NCBI GenBank assembly: GCA_019119395.1
Contig: DWXC01000009.1
Coordinates: 1-64,000 of the forward strand
Direction of reading: 5' to 3'
Origin: Candidatus Borkfalkia stercoripullorum
GTDB lineage: Bacteria > Bacillota > Clostridia > Christensenellales > Borkfalkiaceae
DNA length: 64,000 bases
The notes beneath the pieces were generated by a model that was not told where the DNA came from, searched no databases, and saw only the letters and a program-made list of their open reading frames with translations. Shown here piece after piece: positions 37,744-45,740 of the stretch. Within the stretch, counting starts at the first letter, position 1. The number at the start of each line of letters is the position of its first letter. The translations under genes were made by a program, and so were the position numbers.

Positions 37744-38640
37744 ATGATCTTCACTTCATACGACAAAAAACAGATCTACGTACGGGAATGGACGAAAGTT
37801 TCCGAGCCGGTCGGCGTCATTCAGATCGCGCACGGCATGAACGAATATACGGGGCGGTATGAAAAATTTGCCGCTTATTTCAATAAACTCGGCTATATCG
37901 TGGTGGGCGACGATCACCGCGGCCACGGCGAGACGGACGGGGACACTCTCGGCTATGCCGAAGGGGATATGTTTGCCGATACGGTAAAAGACATGGCGGG
38001 CATCGCAAAATTTTACCGCGAAAAGTACGCGGGACTGAAATACGTGCTGTTCGGCTTTTCTTACGGTTCGTTTCTGACGCAGGCATTCGTGCGGAAATAC
38101 GCCCGCTTTCTGGACGGCGCAATCATCGCGGGGAGTTCCAGGCAAAACGCCGCGGCGGTGTGCGCGGGCAAGGTCTTTGCGGGGCTGGGCGGTGTTTGCA
38201 AGGGGAAAGACGCCCCCGCCGGGTTCGTCAACAAAACGGTGTTCGGCGGCTATTCCAAAAAATTCAAGGACGGCGAGTGGCTGAGCACGGACGCGGACAA
38301 CAACGAGCGCTACCACGCCGACCCGTACTGCGAATTTGTTTGCAGCAACAATTTTTTCGCGTCCTTTTTCAAGGGGCTTTCGGGGCTGTATAAAAAGGGC
38401 GAAAGCGCGCCCGCAGACCTGCCGATCTTGCTGATTTCGGGCAAGGACGACCCCGTGGGCGATATGGGCAAGGGGGTGGAGCGGCTCGCGAAATATTATA
38501 AAGAAGCCGGCGTGCGCGACGTTTCCGTACACCTCATCGAAGGGTCGCGCCACGAATTTTTGAACGAAGCGGAGCACCGCGAAGAAGGGCTTTCGGCGAT
38601 CGCCGAGTTCGTAAAGCGGATACCCGTAAGGAAAAAATGA
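37744..38640 (+). CDS. Alpha/beta hydrolase, monoacylglycerol-lipase-like (serine aminopeptidase S33 family)
   Basis: The 298-residue protein has the family's opening IAHGMNEYTGRYEKFA and the DHRGHGET loop. The nucleophile elbow is GFSYGS, the acid is in LISGKDDPVG and the histidine is in GSRHEFLNE. These are features of cytosolic lysophospholipase/monoglyceride lipase-like enzymes. No signal peptide is present. It is transcribed alone, between its own promoter and a strong terminator. The substrate is probably a fatty-acyl ester. Confidence 0.85.
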   Translation: MIFTSYDKKQIYVREWTKVSEPVGVIQIAHGMNEYTGRYEKFAAYFNKLGYIVVGDDHRGHGETDGDTLGYAEGDMFADTVKDMAGIAKFYREKYAGLKYVLFGFSYGSFLTQAFVRKYARFLDGAIIAGSSRQNAAAVCAGKVFAGLGGVCKGKDAPAGFVNKTVFGGYSKKFKDGEWLSTDADNNERYHADPYCEFVCSNNFFASFFKGLSGLYKKGESAPADLPILLISGKDDPVGDMGKGVERLAKYYKEAGVRDVSVHLIEGSRHEFLNEAEHREEGLSAIAEFVKRIPVRKK

Positions 38641-38642
38641 GC

Positions 38643-38687
38643 AAACAGAGGAGCGCCCCGCGTACCGCGGGGCGCTCCTCTGTTTTT
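38643..38687 (+). terminator. Strong terminator
   Basis: AAACAGAGGAGCGCCCCGCG (38643-38662) and its complement (38666-38685) form a 20-bp stem with a TAC loop, and the right arm runs into a T tract. Confidence 0.88.
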
Positions 38688-38725
38688 AAATTTTAAAATG
38701 AAAGAATCAAATATTGCAAAACATC

Positions 38726-38755
38726 TTGACAATCCTCAAAATTTTATGATACAAT
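38726..38755 (+). promoter_or_regulatory. Promoter of the Zn-ribbon membrane protein gene
   Basis: TTGACA (38726-38731) and TACAAT (38750-38755) with an 18-nt spacer lie 35 nt before the ATG. Confidence 0.65.
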
Positions 38756-38789
38756 AACATTATAAAGAAGAGAAGGAGAGTGAGGGGAT

Positions 38790-39656
38790 ATGGCATTTGT
38801 TGCTGCAAAATGTACGCAATGCGGCGGGTCTTTGCAGGTGGATGCAAGCAAAGACGCAGGAATATGTCCTTATTGCGGGACGGCGTATGTAACGGAAAAG
38901 GTCATTCAAAATTACAATTTTCAAATCACGAACAATATAGGTACAGTCATTGTAGAAAACAGCGAGAAAAATAAGATTATTGAGCAATGCCGCGCATATT
39001 TGCAGATGAAGCAACACCACGATGCGTGGCTTAAAGCGACCGAAGGGATTCAAAAATATCCCAACGTATTGTTTTTCTATGTTTGTCTGCTTTATATCAC
39101 GATGCAAGATTCAGACGGAAGTATACATTGGGGCGGATTAGTGACTTTTGAGTCGAGTTTGAATACGGCGACCCAACTTATGGCTAATGCCGATACATGG
39201 GAAAAACAGGTGATAAGCGATGCGCGTAAGTATATAGCGAACGACAAATTATATGTCAAATACAACGGGATGACGGATTACTATATGGCGGTTTATCGCA
39301 TGAATTATGCGGATGCACACAAACGGGCAAAGCGCAAAAAATTGGGGAAAGACATAGCCTCCTCAATAAAAAATGTTTTTTTCAGGGTGCGTTCCATATT
39401 TTTGTTTTGGCTGCCCTTAGTCATCGTTGTCGCCTTGTGTATTGCAGGAAATTGGGCTGATTCGAAAGGATATGAAGCGGACGATCTGCCTTCGTTTGTT
39501 TTTTACGGCGGCATGGCGCTTATTGTCGTGTCGGTGATCTTGTTGATAGGGAACATAGGGGCGCTGATTATCTTTATACGCGAAAAAAGATCGCAAGGCG
39601 AAAACCCTGTTTATGTCCGCATTGCGGACTATCGGCAAAATAAACGGATTTATTGA
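38790..39656 (+). CDS. Zinc-ribbon protein with two C-terminal membrane helices
   Basis: The 288-residue protein begins with a rubredoxin-like zinc ribbon (CTQCGG at 8-13, CPYCGTAY at 27-34). A TPR-like helical middle follows (about 60-190: KIIEQCRAYLQMKQHHDAW...). Two membrane helices lie at about 205-222 and 238-262, with a basic tail. This build, a zinc ribbon plus helical repeats plus membrane anchor, occurs in many uncharacterised clostridial proteins. It is somewhat more AT-rich than its neighbours and is the last host gene before the integrated element. Confidence 0.75.
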   Translation: MAFVAAKCTQCGGSLQVDASKDAGICPYCGTAYVTEKVIQNYNFQITNNIGTVIVENSEKNKIIEQCRAYLQMKQHHDAWLKATEGIQKYPNVLFFYVCLLYITMQDSDGSIHWGGLVTFESSLNTATQLMANADTWEKQVISDARKYIANDKLYVKYNGMTDYYMAVYRMNYADAHKRAKRKKLGKDIASSIKNVFFRVRSIFLFWLPLVIVVALCIAGNWADSKGYEADDLPSFVFYGGMALIVVSVILLIGNIGALIIFIREKRSQGENPVYVRIADYRQNKRIY

Positions 39657-39670
39657 AAGTTATATTACAC

Positions 39671-39697
39671 GCCGCGCGGCTCGAAGGGCCGCGCGGC
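39671..39697 (+). terminator. Hairpin at the host side of the element boundary
   Basis: GCCGCGCGGC (39671-39680) and GCCGCGCGGC (39688-39697), each self-complementary, can pair as a 10-bp stem. It lies 11 bp before the left direct repeat of the element. Confidence 0.55.
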
Positions 39698-39707
39698 ATA
39701 ACTTTAC

Positions 39708-39724
39708 AAAAATTGTGTTTTTTT
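39708..39724 (+). repeat. Left direct repeat of the element
   Basis: AAAAATTGTGTTTTTTT is identical to 52750-52766 and in the same orientation. It could be the attachment core or a target duplication. Confidence 0.75.
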
Positions 39725-39739
39725 CGTAGATGTCAAGAG

Positions 39740-39751
39740 TAAATGCGAAAA
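39740..39751 (+). repeat. Left terminal inverted repeat
   Basis: TAAATGCGAAAA here has its exact reverse complement at 52726-52737. Further inward, bases match at intervals (AG and T), as in imperfect IS30-type ends. The transposase stop codon is 25 bp away. Confidence 0.65.
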
Positions 39752-39776
39752 AAGTTGAAACTTTTTTGAAAATTTT

Positions 39777-40814
39777 TTATGTGAGCCGCGAAACGTGCAT
39801 TTTGAACAGGTTTTCGGGGGTATCAAAGCCCAAAACTCCGCGCGGATAGTTATTCAACCAATCTTCGGCGCGTTTCACCTCGTCGGGCGTTACGGCGTTC
39901 AAGTCCTTGCCTTTCGGAAACACCCTCCGAATTTCGCGGTTCATTCGCTCGTTCGTTCCGCGCTCGCACGAGCAATACGGGTGGCAGTAATAAATACTCG
40001 TGCGCCGCTTATTCCCGTAACGGCTGCGTTCCATTCTCTTGAAGTCCGCGAACTCCGAACCGTTATCAACGGTTATGCTTTTGAAAATCGAATAGAACAG
40101 CGTGCCGAACTTGCGTTCAAGCAAATTCAGACAACGCACTACGCTTTCAGCCTTTTTATTCGGCATGAGCATAATAATTTCCCTGCGGGTAAGGCGTTCC
40201 GTCAGAACAAGGAACACCTTGCCCGCTTCGCGTTTGCCTATCACGCAGTCCATTTCCCAATGTCCGAACTCTTTGCGTTCCGCGATCGCTGCCGGACGTT
40301 TTTCTATGCTCGTGCCGCGGGGAAGTTTCGCGGGCTTTACTTCCCGTTTCGCTTTCCGGGGTTTGTCCTTAAAGGGCAAGTGTTTGAGCGAAAGCCGCAA
40401 AAACACGCCCTTTTCAATGTAACTGTACACCGTATTTACCGAGATAGACGTTGAAAAGGGCATTTGCTTCCGCTTAATTTCGCCCAACACCGCCCGCACG
40501 GTCAAACCGTCGTCAACGATACGGCTTTCAATGTAATTCGCTAATGCGTGGTCGTTGCCTATTTTCAGCGGTGCGCCTTTCTCTTTCAGATTGTCGCGGT
40601 ACTTCTGTTCGGCAAGTTCGGGCGCATAGCGTGTTTCTTCCGTCCAATCGGGATTACGGTGGACGTATTCCCCGCGCTTTATCTCCCTGTAAACCGTGCT
40701 TATATGTACGCCGAGCTGTTCCGCGATTTGCTTCGCGGGCATTTTTACTTTCAGACACGCTTCCAATTCGAGCCGTTTAGAATAAATCAAATGATTAAAA
40801 TGCTGCCGTTTCAT
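39777..40814 (-). CDS. IS30-family DDE transposase
   Basis: The 345-residue enzyme is full length. It has an N-terminal helix-turn-helix (MPAKQIAEQLGVHISTVYREIKRG, about 25-48) and a second DNA-binding region around 95-135. The catalytic triad is Asp189 (HWEMDCVIGK), Asp250 (TVDNGSEFAD) and Glu284 (CERGTNERMNREIRR), with the family's exact 33-residue D-E spacing. It is the last gene of the element and sits next to the left end, as a transposase should. It probably excises and inserts the whole element rather than only itself, because matching inverted repeats are found at the element's outer ends and not around this gene alone. Confidence 0.93.
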   Translation of the reverse strand: MKRQHFNHLIYSKRLELEACLKVKMPAKQIAEQLGVHISTVYREIKRGEYVHRNPDWTEETRYAPELAEQKYRDNLKEKGAPLKIGNDHALANYIESRIVDDGLTVRAVLGEIKRKQMPFSTSISVNTVYSYIEKGVFLRLSLKHLPFKDKPRKAKREVKPAKLPRGTSIEKRPAAIAERKEFGHWEMDCVIGKREAGKVFLVLTERLTRREIIMLMPNKKAESVVRCLNLLERKFGTLFYSIFKSITVDNGSEFADFKRMERSRYGNKRRTSIYYCHPYCSCERGTNERMNREIRRVFPKGKDLNAVTPDEVKRAEDWLNNYPRGVLGFDTPENLFKMHVSRLT

Positions 40815-40842
40815 TGTCTTTCACCTCCGTGTGTATGAATTT

Positions 40843-40880
40843 ATCACCCCTGCGGGGAGCACCACCCCTAACGGGGAAAG
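40843..40880 (-). repeat. Double mini-hairpin repeat, copy 1
   Basis: CCCCTGCGGGG and CCCCTAACGGGG lie side by side with the linker AGCACCA. The same unit recurs at 42204-42241 and 45994-46027. Here it is in the leader of the transposase gene. Confidence 0.7.
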
Positions 40881-40904
40881 GCTGGGGAAGAGGAAAGGTT
40901 TTCC

Positions 40905-40965
40905 GTTGCGACGTCGCAACAACATTCTTGCCCCACAATTTACCGTATTTAACTTTCGTATTATA
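40905..40965 (-). promoter_or_regulatory. Transposase promoter with a 16-bp palindromic operator candidate
   Basis: On the minus strand a TATAAT lies at 40965-40960, without a good -35 element. Downstream of it is the perfect palindrome GTTGCGACGTCGCAAC (40905-40920), well placed for a repressor that keeps the transposase silent. Confidence 0.45.
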
Positions 40966-40985
40966 CCGCATTTTTGTGAAAAAGA

Positions 40986-41053
40986 GCATTGCGCGCCCCC
41001 TTGTCTATACGAGCGCCGCGCTGACGCGCGGCGGACAAGGGGGCGCGCAATGC
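40986..41053. other. Very long perfect hairpin, candidate replication origin or packaging signal
   Basis: GCATTGCGCGCCCCCTTGTC (40986-41005) is the exact complement of 41034-41053. Inside it CGCCGCGC/GCGCGGCG continue the stem to 28 bp, leaving an 8-nt one-sided bulge (TATACGAG) and a TGAC loop. It lies in the only long non-coding gap of the element, right behind rep. In filamentous phages the intergenic region carries the origin and the packaging hairpin, so those are the best guesses. Confidence 0.6.
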
Positions 41054-41084
41054 AGACCGCCCGAACAGCCCGAAACGGAACAAA

Positions 41085-41128
41085 AAAGGCGGTTTCCACG
41101 CTATGCCGCTTGTGGAAAACCGCCTTTT
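41085..41128 (-). terminator. Terminator behind rep
   Basis: GGCGGTTTCCAC (41088-41099) and GTGGAAAACCGCC (41112-41124) form a stem with one bulged A; T runs flank it in both orientations. Read from rep (minus strand) it ends in CCGCCTTTTTTG. Confidence 0.75.
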
Positions 41129-41266
41129 ATTTTTGTTTTTGCGTTACGGTCAAGCGGTTTTGCGGCTTTTCTCCTTGTCTTTGTCCGTTTTCGGCAACGC
41201 AAAATTGCGCCGTATGCTTCCATAGGCGCAAAACAGGTGTTTATTTGATTGTTTACCGCCGCAAGG

Positions 41267-42184
41267 CTATGCCGCTAACCGTTTTCGCCGCCGCTGCGTT
41301 AAAGGCTTAATATCACGTTCCCACTTGATGACGTTATCAAAAATAACGTACTTCACAACGTAATCGTCCTCTATCTCGGCGACAAAGACGTGTTCGGGCA
41401 ATACCTTGCTTATCTCCGTGGGTATGCCACGACTGTAAACAATGCGTTCACCCGTCTTGCGCAAGTATTTCAGTATATAGGCTACCGCGCTGCCGTTCTT
41501 CATTTCCATAATGTTCAACTCCTCGAAGTCGTTTCTTCCGAACTTCCGTTCAAAAAAGTCGTTGGAAAAGGTTTCTTTCACCTTTCCCAGCCGCTTGCTG
41601 TATTCCTTTTTCGGCGTTATCTTGCCAACCATTTCACCCGCGGGAACGTACAAGATACAATGAAAATGCAGCCTGTTCGTTTCTTCGCCACGTTCCCATA
41701 CGCCCATAAAGTTCCACCCGCGCCGCGTGTGCAGGTTGGAAAGGCATTTCCGCAGCTTCTTGCGGAACGTTTCTTCCGTATGTTTCTTTCCGTTGTACGT
41801 AAAAGTCACAAAATAATTCCAACGGTTCAGATACGCTTTACGGCGGAAACGCTTTTCACGCTGCCAAGCGTTACGGTTCATACGGTCAATGTTTTCGTTG
41901 ACGTACTTTTCCAAGTCGGGGAACGCGGGAAAGCCATCTTCCAAGTTCGTCAAGATAAATTCCCGCAGTTCCTTGTCCGTCATATCGCATTTCAGACCGT
42001 CCGCATACAAGAAAGCAAAAATATCGTCGATTTCCGTTTTCTCGCGCTTCGTGCGTTTCGGGGCTTTGGCGTGCGTGGCTGCCCTTGCTATGTAATGGCT
42101 GCCGTCGCTGTATATTCTGTAAAGTTTGTCCTTAAAAGGGCAATCGTTACCGTAATAGGGCTGTAATACTGCCGTTGCGTTCAT
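41267..42184 (-). CDS. Rolling-circle replication initiator (HUH endonuclease)
   Basis: The 305-residue protein has the three Rep motifs in order: YFVTFTYN (124-131), the metal-binding LHFHCIL (172-178), and AYILKYLRK (235-243), with the two tyrosines of the YxxKYxxK type. It would nick the plus-strand origin and stay bound to the 5' end. Related Reps occur in inoviruses, microviruses and small plasmids. I place the start at the ATG of MNATAV behind AAGGAGAACTACGAT; a start 14 codons earlier lies inside the mini-hairpin repeat. The stop is TAG, with 38 further open codons behind it. Confidence 0.85.
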   Translation of the reverse strand: MNATAVLQPYYGNDCPFKDKLYRIYSDGSHYIARAATHAKAPKRTKREKTEIDDIFAFLYADGLKCDMTDKELREFILTNLEDGFPAFPDLEKYVNENIDRMNRNAWQREKRFRRKAYLNRWNYFVTFTYNGKKHTEETFRKKLRKCLSNLHTRRGWNFMGVWERGEETNRLHFHCILYVPAGEMVGKITPKKEYSKRLGKVKETFSNDFFERKFGRNDFEELNIMEMKNGSAVAYILKYLRKTGERIVYSRGIPTEISKVLPEHVFVAEIEDDYVVKYVIFDNVIKWERDIKPLTQRRRKRLAA

Positions 42185-42203
42185 ATCGTAGTTCTCCTTG
42201 TAT

Positions 42204-42241
42204 ATCACCCCTGCGGGGAGCAACACCCCTTACAGGGGAAG
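42204..42241 (-). repeat. Double mini-hairpin repeat, copy 2
   Basis: CCCCTGCGGGG, the linker AGCAACA, then CCCCTTACAGGGG lies between the 89-residue gene and rep, just upstream of the rep ribosome binding site. Confidence 0.7.
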
Positions 42242-42265
42242 CAGGCTGTTAAGAGGGAAAAGGGA

Positions 42266-42535
42266 TTATCTGTGCTTTTGCTTGCTTTTCCGTTCGTTGG
42301 CTGCGTCGCGTACACCGCACATAAAGCCTTTGGCATACTGCACGCTTTCGCGCGATTTGTCGCCCGTCTGCACAAGCCGCCTGTTATAGTCTATATCGCC
42401 CGATATATCGCGCTTTTGTTTTTCGTCGGCTTTCGGGTATCTCCTGTAAGCCTGAACGCCAAAGCGGTAACCGTAGGCAAACGCCGTCCTTTGCCCGCTA
42501 TTATATTGCAGTTTTTCGTCAACCGTCCGTTTCAT
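42266..42535 (-). CDS. Small basic protein of unknown function (element)
   Basis: The 89-residue, highly charged protein (YNSGQRTAFAYGYRFGV..., KQKRDISGDIDYNRRL...) has its ATG inside the TGA of the Zot-like gene, so the two are translationally coupled. No signal or membrane segment is present. The spacing of Gly-Tyr and Arg suggests a soluble nucleic-acid-associated protein, but I recognise no family. Confidence 0.7.
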   Translation of the reverse strand: MKRTVDEKLQYNSGQRTAFAYGYRFGVQAYRRYPKADEKQKRDISGDIDYNRRLVQTGDKSRESVQYAKGFMCGVRDAANERKSKQKHR

Positions 42536-44868
42536 TTTTTATCGCTCCTTATTCCTAAAATTTCGGCAGGGTTATAGCCGAGGTCGCAAGGCTCATTAGC
42601 AGACGGAACAGCGGCGGGAACGGGCGTTTGCGGCTCGTCCGTCTGTTCTTCCGCGCTCCCGTTCACGCGCTCCATATCGTTTTGGAAATGGCTGTGCTGC
42701 GCCTGTAATTCGTCCCACGTCGCACGGCTGCCCGCGTATTCGGGCAAGTCGTCAATTCCCACGTTGTTTTGCTCCGCCCGCCGCTCGAAGATACCCGCAA
42801 GGCAGTCCGTGGAATAGCGGTTTGCATATACCTTTTTCGGCATTTTATACCAACGCCGTTCTATCTGTTCTCCGTTCATCTTCCCGCTTTCCACCGCCAA
42901 AGACAGCACACCGCAGCCGAACGTATTGCATACCGCCGTATAGTGCCGTTGCATGGCTGCCGTTATGCTTTTCAGCAGATACATTAACAAGGTATTGTCC
43001 GCGCGGATATAACGGTACTGAACGTACAAGTTCGTGAACTTGCCGAACACCCAATCATACAGCAGCGCGAAGAAATGAAACGGCGAGAAGAACGGCAGCA
43101 CGGGCATAATTTCGCTTTGCCCGCATATCGTCACCAATTCGCCGAGTTCGCGCACGTCCGCGCCGAGACTTTCGGGGCGTTGCAAATCGGCAAGCACTTT
43201 CACGAACACGCGGTTTGCGATAACGCACGCATGACGCGACATTTTCAGCAGCACGCCGAACAAATCGTTTTTCTGATTGCATTCGTCTGTGTTCCGCTTG
43301 ACTTCCGCAAGTTCGGGCGTGTTCTTGCGTTCCTTGTCTATCTCCGATATAACATACACGCCGAAGCCGAAAGCGTTTCTGTTCGGGTTGTCTTTCAAAA
43401 GTATCTTGCCGAGCCGCAGCATATCGAAATCGAGGATATGCGCGTGGCGGGAATACGCTTGCTGCATACGGCTGTCGCGACTGAAAAAGTCAGAGTTCCA
43501 AAGCGGGAAGTTGCCGAGGTCTGAAAGCAGCCCGTCCACGCGGATAGAGTAATTCGCCAAAAGCAGCGACGACTGCACCGTATAAATAAAATACGCGCAC
43601 GCATAATCTTCCGCGACCGCCCACACGTCCGACACCTTTAATTTGTCGTCGCATTCCAGCCCGTAACGCCCGTAATCGTAATTGAATACCTTTGCGCGGC
43701 AGGGCGTTTTCTCCCAACGTTGCCGTTTCTTTTGCAGCCACGCTTTAACCGTAGGCACCGAAAAGACCTTGTGAAAAGCGATAGCGCGTTTCAGTTCGTT
43801 TTCGAGGTTGCACCACGGAAAATACGGAAACTTCAAATCGCTTTCAAGTATGATTTCAAACGCCTGATCGCGCAGTTGCACTTCGGCAGACAACGCCATA
43901 TCCGTTATGAACGCCGTTTTGCCTGCGCCCATAACGCCGCCGACAATCGTTACAACGCCGCGCTCGTTCAGAAAGCCGCGATTGCGCCGCTCGTTATGCC
44001 GCAGCCGACCATACGCAATTTTCCTTGCTATGACCGACAGCAACACAACGGCGGCAGCACACCACGCCCACACGGGAAAAAACGTCAAGCCCGTCCAAAG
44101 GTCAAGTATGAGTTTATATACCTGCTTGTATATGGTCGTAAAGTCAAACGAACTGACTAAATACAGATAGTAGGCGATAAACTCCAACACGATAGTAAAC
44201 GCATTGAAGTAAAACAGCCACAGCGCAAGCCATATCTTCCAATACACGCCGTTTTCCCGCACGAAGCAACAGAACCGCAACAGCCACGCTTTGGCGGGGC
44301 GGTATGTAACAGAAGATATGCGCTTGAACACACGCAGCGGAATACTGTCTTTGCCGTAGTCGTTGTTGTAGTTTTTCAGCAGCCGTCTGAACAGCATATA
44401 CGCAAGCAATACAACGGGGATTATGATAAGCAACGATTGCGACAAGATAAGCAGCAGCCGACCGAAGAACGACAGGTACGAAAGGAAATTTTCACCGTTC
44501 GCCCATAACTGCCAATAGGCAGACCAATTCTCCGTAAAGCCCTGCCAATCTTCGGGAACGGGTACGGCAGGGGCTTCCGCACCGCCCATAAAGCCGAAAA
44601 ACGGTATCTTCGGAAACTCGTTCACAGTGGGCGTGATATTATGCTGCAATCCGCATATCTGACAGAAGTAATACGCCACGGACAGCCCGAAATCGCGCCC
44701 CGCTTCAATGATACGCCCGACCGAGCCGAAGAACTCGAACACGCCCAGCGCAAGAAACGCAAGCGTAATGACGGCGCAGACAACGTGACAGTCTATATGC
44801 GAACGATTATACGCCCGCCGCGCCGCCTTTTCTTCCGCTGCGTTTATGTCCGTGTTCACCGTCCTCAT
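42532..44868 (-). CDS. Zot-like membrane P-loop ATPase, candidate virion assembly/export protein
   Basis: In this 778-residue protein the N-terminal 290 residues hold four hydrophobic segments (about 28-48, 130-160, 208-238, 258-283). A P-loop ATPase follows, with Walker A GGVMGAGKT (310-318) and a Walker B-like VYVISEID. A segment SRHACVIANRVF...LADLQRPESLGADVRELGELV resembles the corresponding part of zonula-occludens-toxin/pI proteins, which extrude filamentous phage. The last 70 residues are Pro/Glu-rich. Compared with enterobacterial pI (about 350 residues) it is long and the membrane part is N-terminal. A VirD4/FtsK-like DNA pump for conjugation is the main alternative, but no relaxase or T4SS genes accompany it. 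Confidence 0.7.
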   Translation of the reverse strand: MRTVNTDINAAEEKAARRAYNRSHIDCHVVCAVITLAFLALGVFEFFGSVGRIIEAGRDFGLSVAYYFCQICGLQHNITPTVNEFPKIPFFGFMGGAEAPAVPVPEDWQGFTENWSAYWQLWANGENFLSYLSFFGRLLLILSQSLLIIIPVVLLAYMLFRRLLKNYNNDYGKDSIPLRVFKRISSVTYRPAKAWLLRFCCFVRENGVYWKIWLALWLFYFNAFTIVLEFIAYYLYLVSSFDFTTIYKQVYKLILDLWTGLTFFPVWAWCAAAVVLLSVIARKIAYGRLRHNERRNRGFLNERGVVTIVGGVMGAGKTAFITDMALSAEVQLRDQAFEIILESDLKFPYFPWCNLENELKRAIAFHKVFSVPTVKAWLQKKRQRWEKTPCRAKVFNYDYGRYGLECDDKLKVSDVWAVAEDYACAYFIYTVQSSLLLANYSIRVDGLLSDLGNFPLWNSDFFSRDSRMQQAYSRHAHILDFDMLRLGKILLKDNPNRNAFGFGVYVISEIDKERKNTPELAEVKRNTDECNQKNDLFGVLLKMSRHACVIANRVFVKVLADLQRPESLGADVRELGELVTICGQSEIMPVLPFFSPFHFFALLYDWVFGKFTNLYVQYRYIRADNTLLMYLLKSITAAMQRHYTAVCNTFGCGVLSLAVESGKMNGEQIERRWYKMPKKVYANRYSTDCLAGIFERRAEQNNVGIDDLPEYAGSRATWDELQAQHSHFQNDMERVNGSAEEQTDEPQTPVPAAVPSANEPCDLGYNPAEILGIRSDKK

Positions 44869-44957
44869 ACGTTACACCCCGTATAAATAAAATACCCCGC
44901 AACCGCTATAATCGCTATCACAAGCAATACCTTCAATACCCTTTTCAGCGTTTTCAT
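44865..44957 (-). CDS. 30-residue single-pass membrane peptide
   Basis: MKTLKRVLKVLLVIAIIAVA then GYFIYTGCNV: a basic N-terminus, about 18 hydrophobic residues and a short tail. Its TGA overlaps the ATG of the Zot-like gene. A longer version starting eight basic codons upstream (44981) is possible. Minor coat proteins pVII and pIX of filamentous phages are of this size and build and are encoded ahead of the assembly genes, so a virion or assembly role is plausible. Confidence 0.6.
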   Translation of the reverse strand: MKTLKRVLKVLLVIAIIAVAGYFIYTGCNV

Positions 44958-44987
44958 ACCTTTTTTCGCCTTTCTCCTCATTTTCGT

Positions 44988-45016
44988 TTGACTTTTTTCT
45001 ATCTACGCCGTATAAT
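44988..45016 (+). promoter_or_regulatory. Plus-strand promoter inside the minus-strand operon
   Basis: TTGACT (44988-44993), 17 nt, then TATAAT (45011-45016). It faces against all the element's protein genes and has a T-tailed hairpin 110 nt downstream. Confidence 0.6.
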
Positions 45017-45022
45017 ATCTGC

Positions 45023-45157
45023 AATGGTTGACGTTCCTTTACGGGGGTGTACAAATGGCAAAAGCACCTTAATCAGCCCGACCATAAGAACGGACGGTTG
45101 TCGGAGTTACTCCGTAAACCTTGCTAAGAACGGTACTTTATGTATCGTTCTTTTTTT
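45023..45157 (+). ncRNA. Candidate antisense/small RNA of about 135 nt
   Basis: It runs from the promoter above to an intrinsic terminator (AGAACGGTAC 45127-45136 with GTATCGTTCT 45142-45151, then a T tract). It contains a CGGAGTTACTCCG hairpin (about 45105-45117). It fills the only gap over 150 bp among the element's structural genes and is antisense to the last 20 bp of the 199-residue gene. An open frame through it has no ribosome binding site. Confidence 0.5.
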
Positions 45158-45737
45158 CTGCCTTTTTCTTCGCCAAAGTAATAAACTTATCATACTTTTC
45201 GCGCGCCGTGCTTAAATGGCTTAATTCGTCCAAAATCGCTTGCTTCTCATCTTCCGTAAATTGCAGGTTATTAAGCTGCTTATTCAATTTTGAAACGTCA
45301 ATACCTTGTTCGCCGTCTTTCGTATCTATCGAAACTATAAGGCGGCGTTCAAGAAAACTTTGTCGCAAATTGCCGTCCTTGTCCAAATCGTCGCTACTTA
45401 AATTGCGTATCTGCAAATTATTTCGCTTGCCCTTTTTCGGGCTATGCGTAACTTGCACAAGCAAGCAATTATCATTCAATTCGTCCAAAACAAGCCCGCC
45501 GTGAACGTCGCCGTCATTTCTGCCGTTCAAAATTTTATTTGAAACACGGAAGATATTCCACCTGCGGCCGCCATTATTCAGCGGCAATTTGAACTCTTTC
45601 TTTGGCTGCGGCTTCGGCTGCTGCGGTGGCGGGGCGGAATGTTTCTTCTGCGCCGCCATACGCGCATAGTTCGCCGCGATTGCTCTTTTCTGCGCTTCCG
45701 ACTTACAGCGGAACTTAGGCTTTTTTCCTTTTGCCAT
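45138..45737 (-). CDS. Basic protein of unknown function (element)
   Basis: The 199-residue protein has a very basic N-terminus (MAKGKKPKFRCKSEAQKRAI), a Pro/Gln-rich linker (about 33-47), a middle beta-rich part (48-125) and a charged helical end (150-199) rich in Lys. Start ATG lies 4 bp behind the stop of the 62-residue gene. It has no membrane segment. The linker and charge pattern suggest a nucleoid- or DNA-associated protein. I recognise no family. Confidence 0.65.
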   Translation of the reverse strand: MAKGKKPKFRCKSEAQKRAIAANYARMAAQKKHSAPPPQQPKPQPKKEFKLPLNNGGRRWNIFRVSNKILNGRNDGDVHGGLVLDELNDNCLLVQVTHSPKKGKRNNLQIRNLSSDDLDKDGNLRQSFLERRLIVSIDTKDGEQGIDVSKLNKQLNNLQFTEDEKQAILDELSHLSTAREKYDKFITLAKKKAEKKNDT

Positions 45738-45740
45738 GAA

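Noticed and set aside
39777..40814. Stand-alone IS30 insertion sequence
   Set aside because: I found no inverted repeats closely flanking the transposase on both sides. The matching inverted repeats are at the outer ends of the 13-kb element.
42532..44868. Zot-like protein as a secreted enterotoxin
   Set aside because: The name comes from a Vibrio phage protein. Here the features are those of a membrane ATPase for phage export, with no toxin domain to support toxicity.
45024..45215. Plus-strand open frame of about 60-75 codons over the small-RNA region
   Set aside because: No ribosome binding site precedes it, the predicted terminator lies inside the frame, and it overlaps the antisense 199-residue gene.
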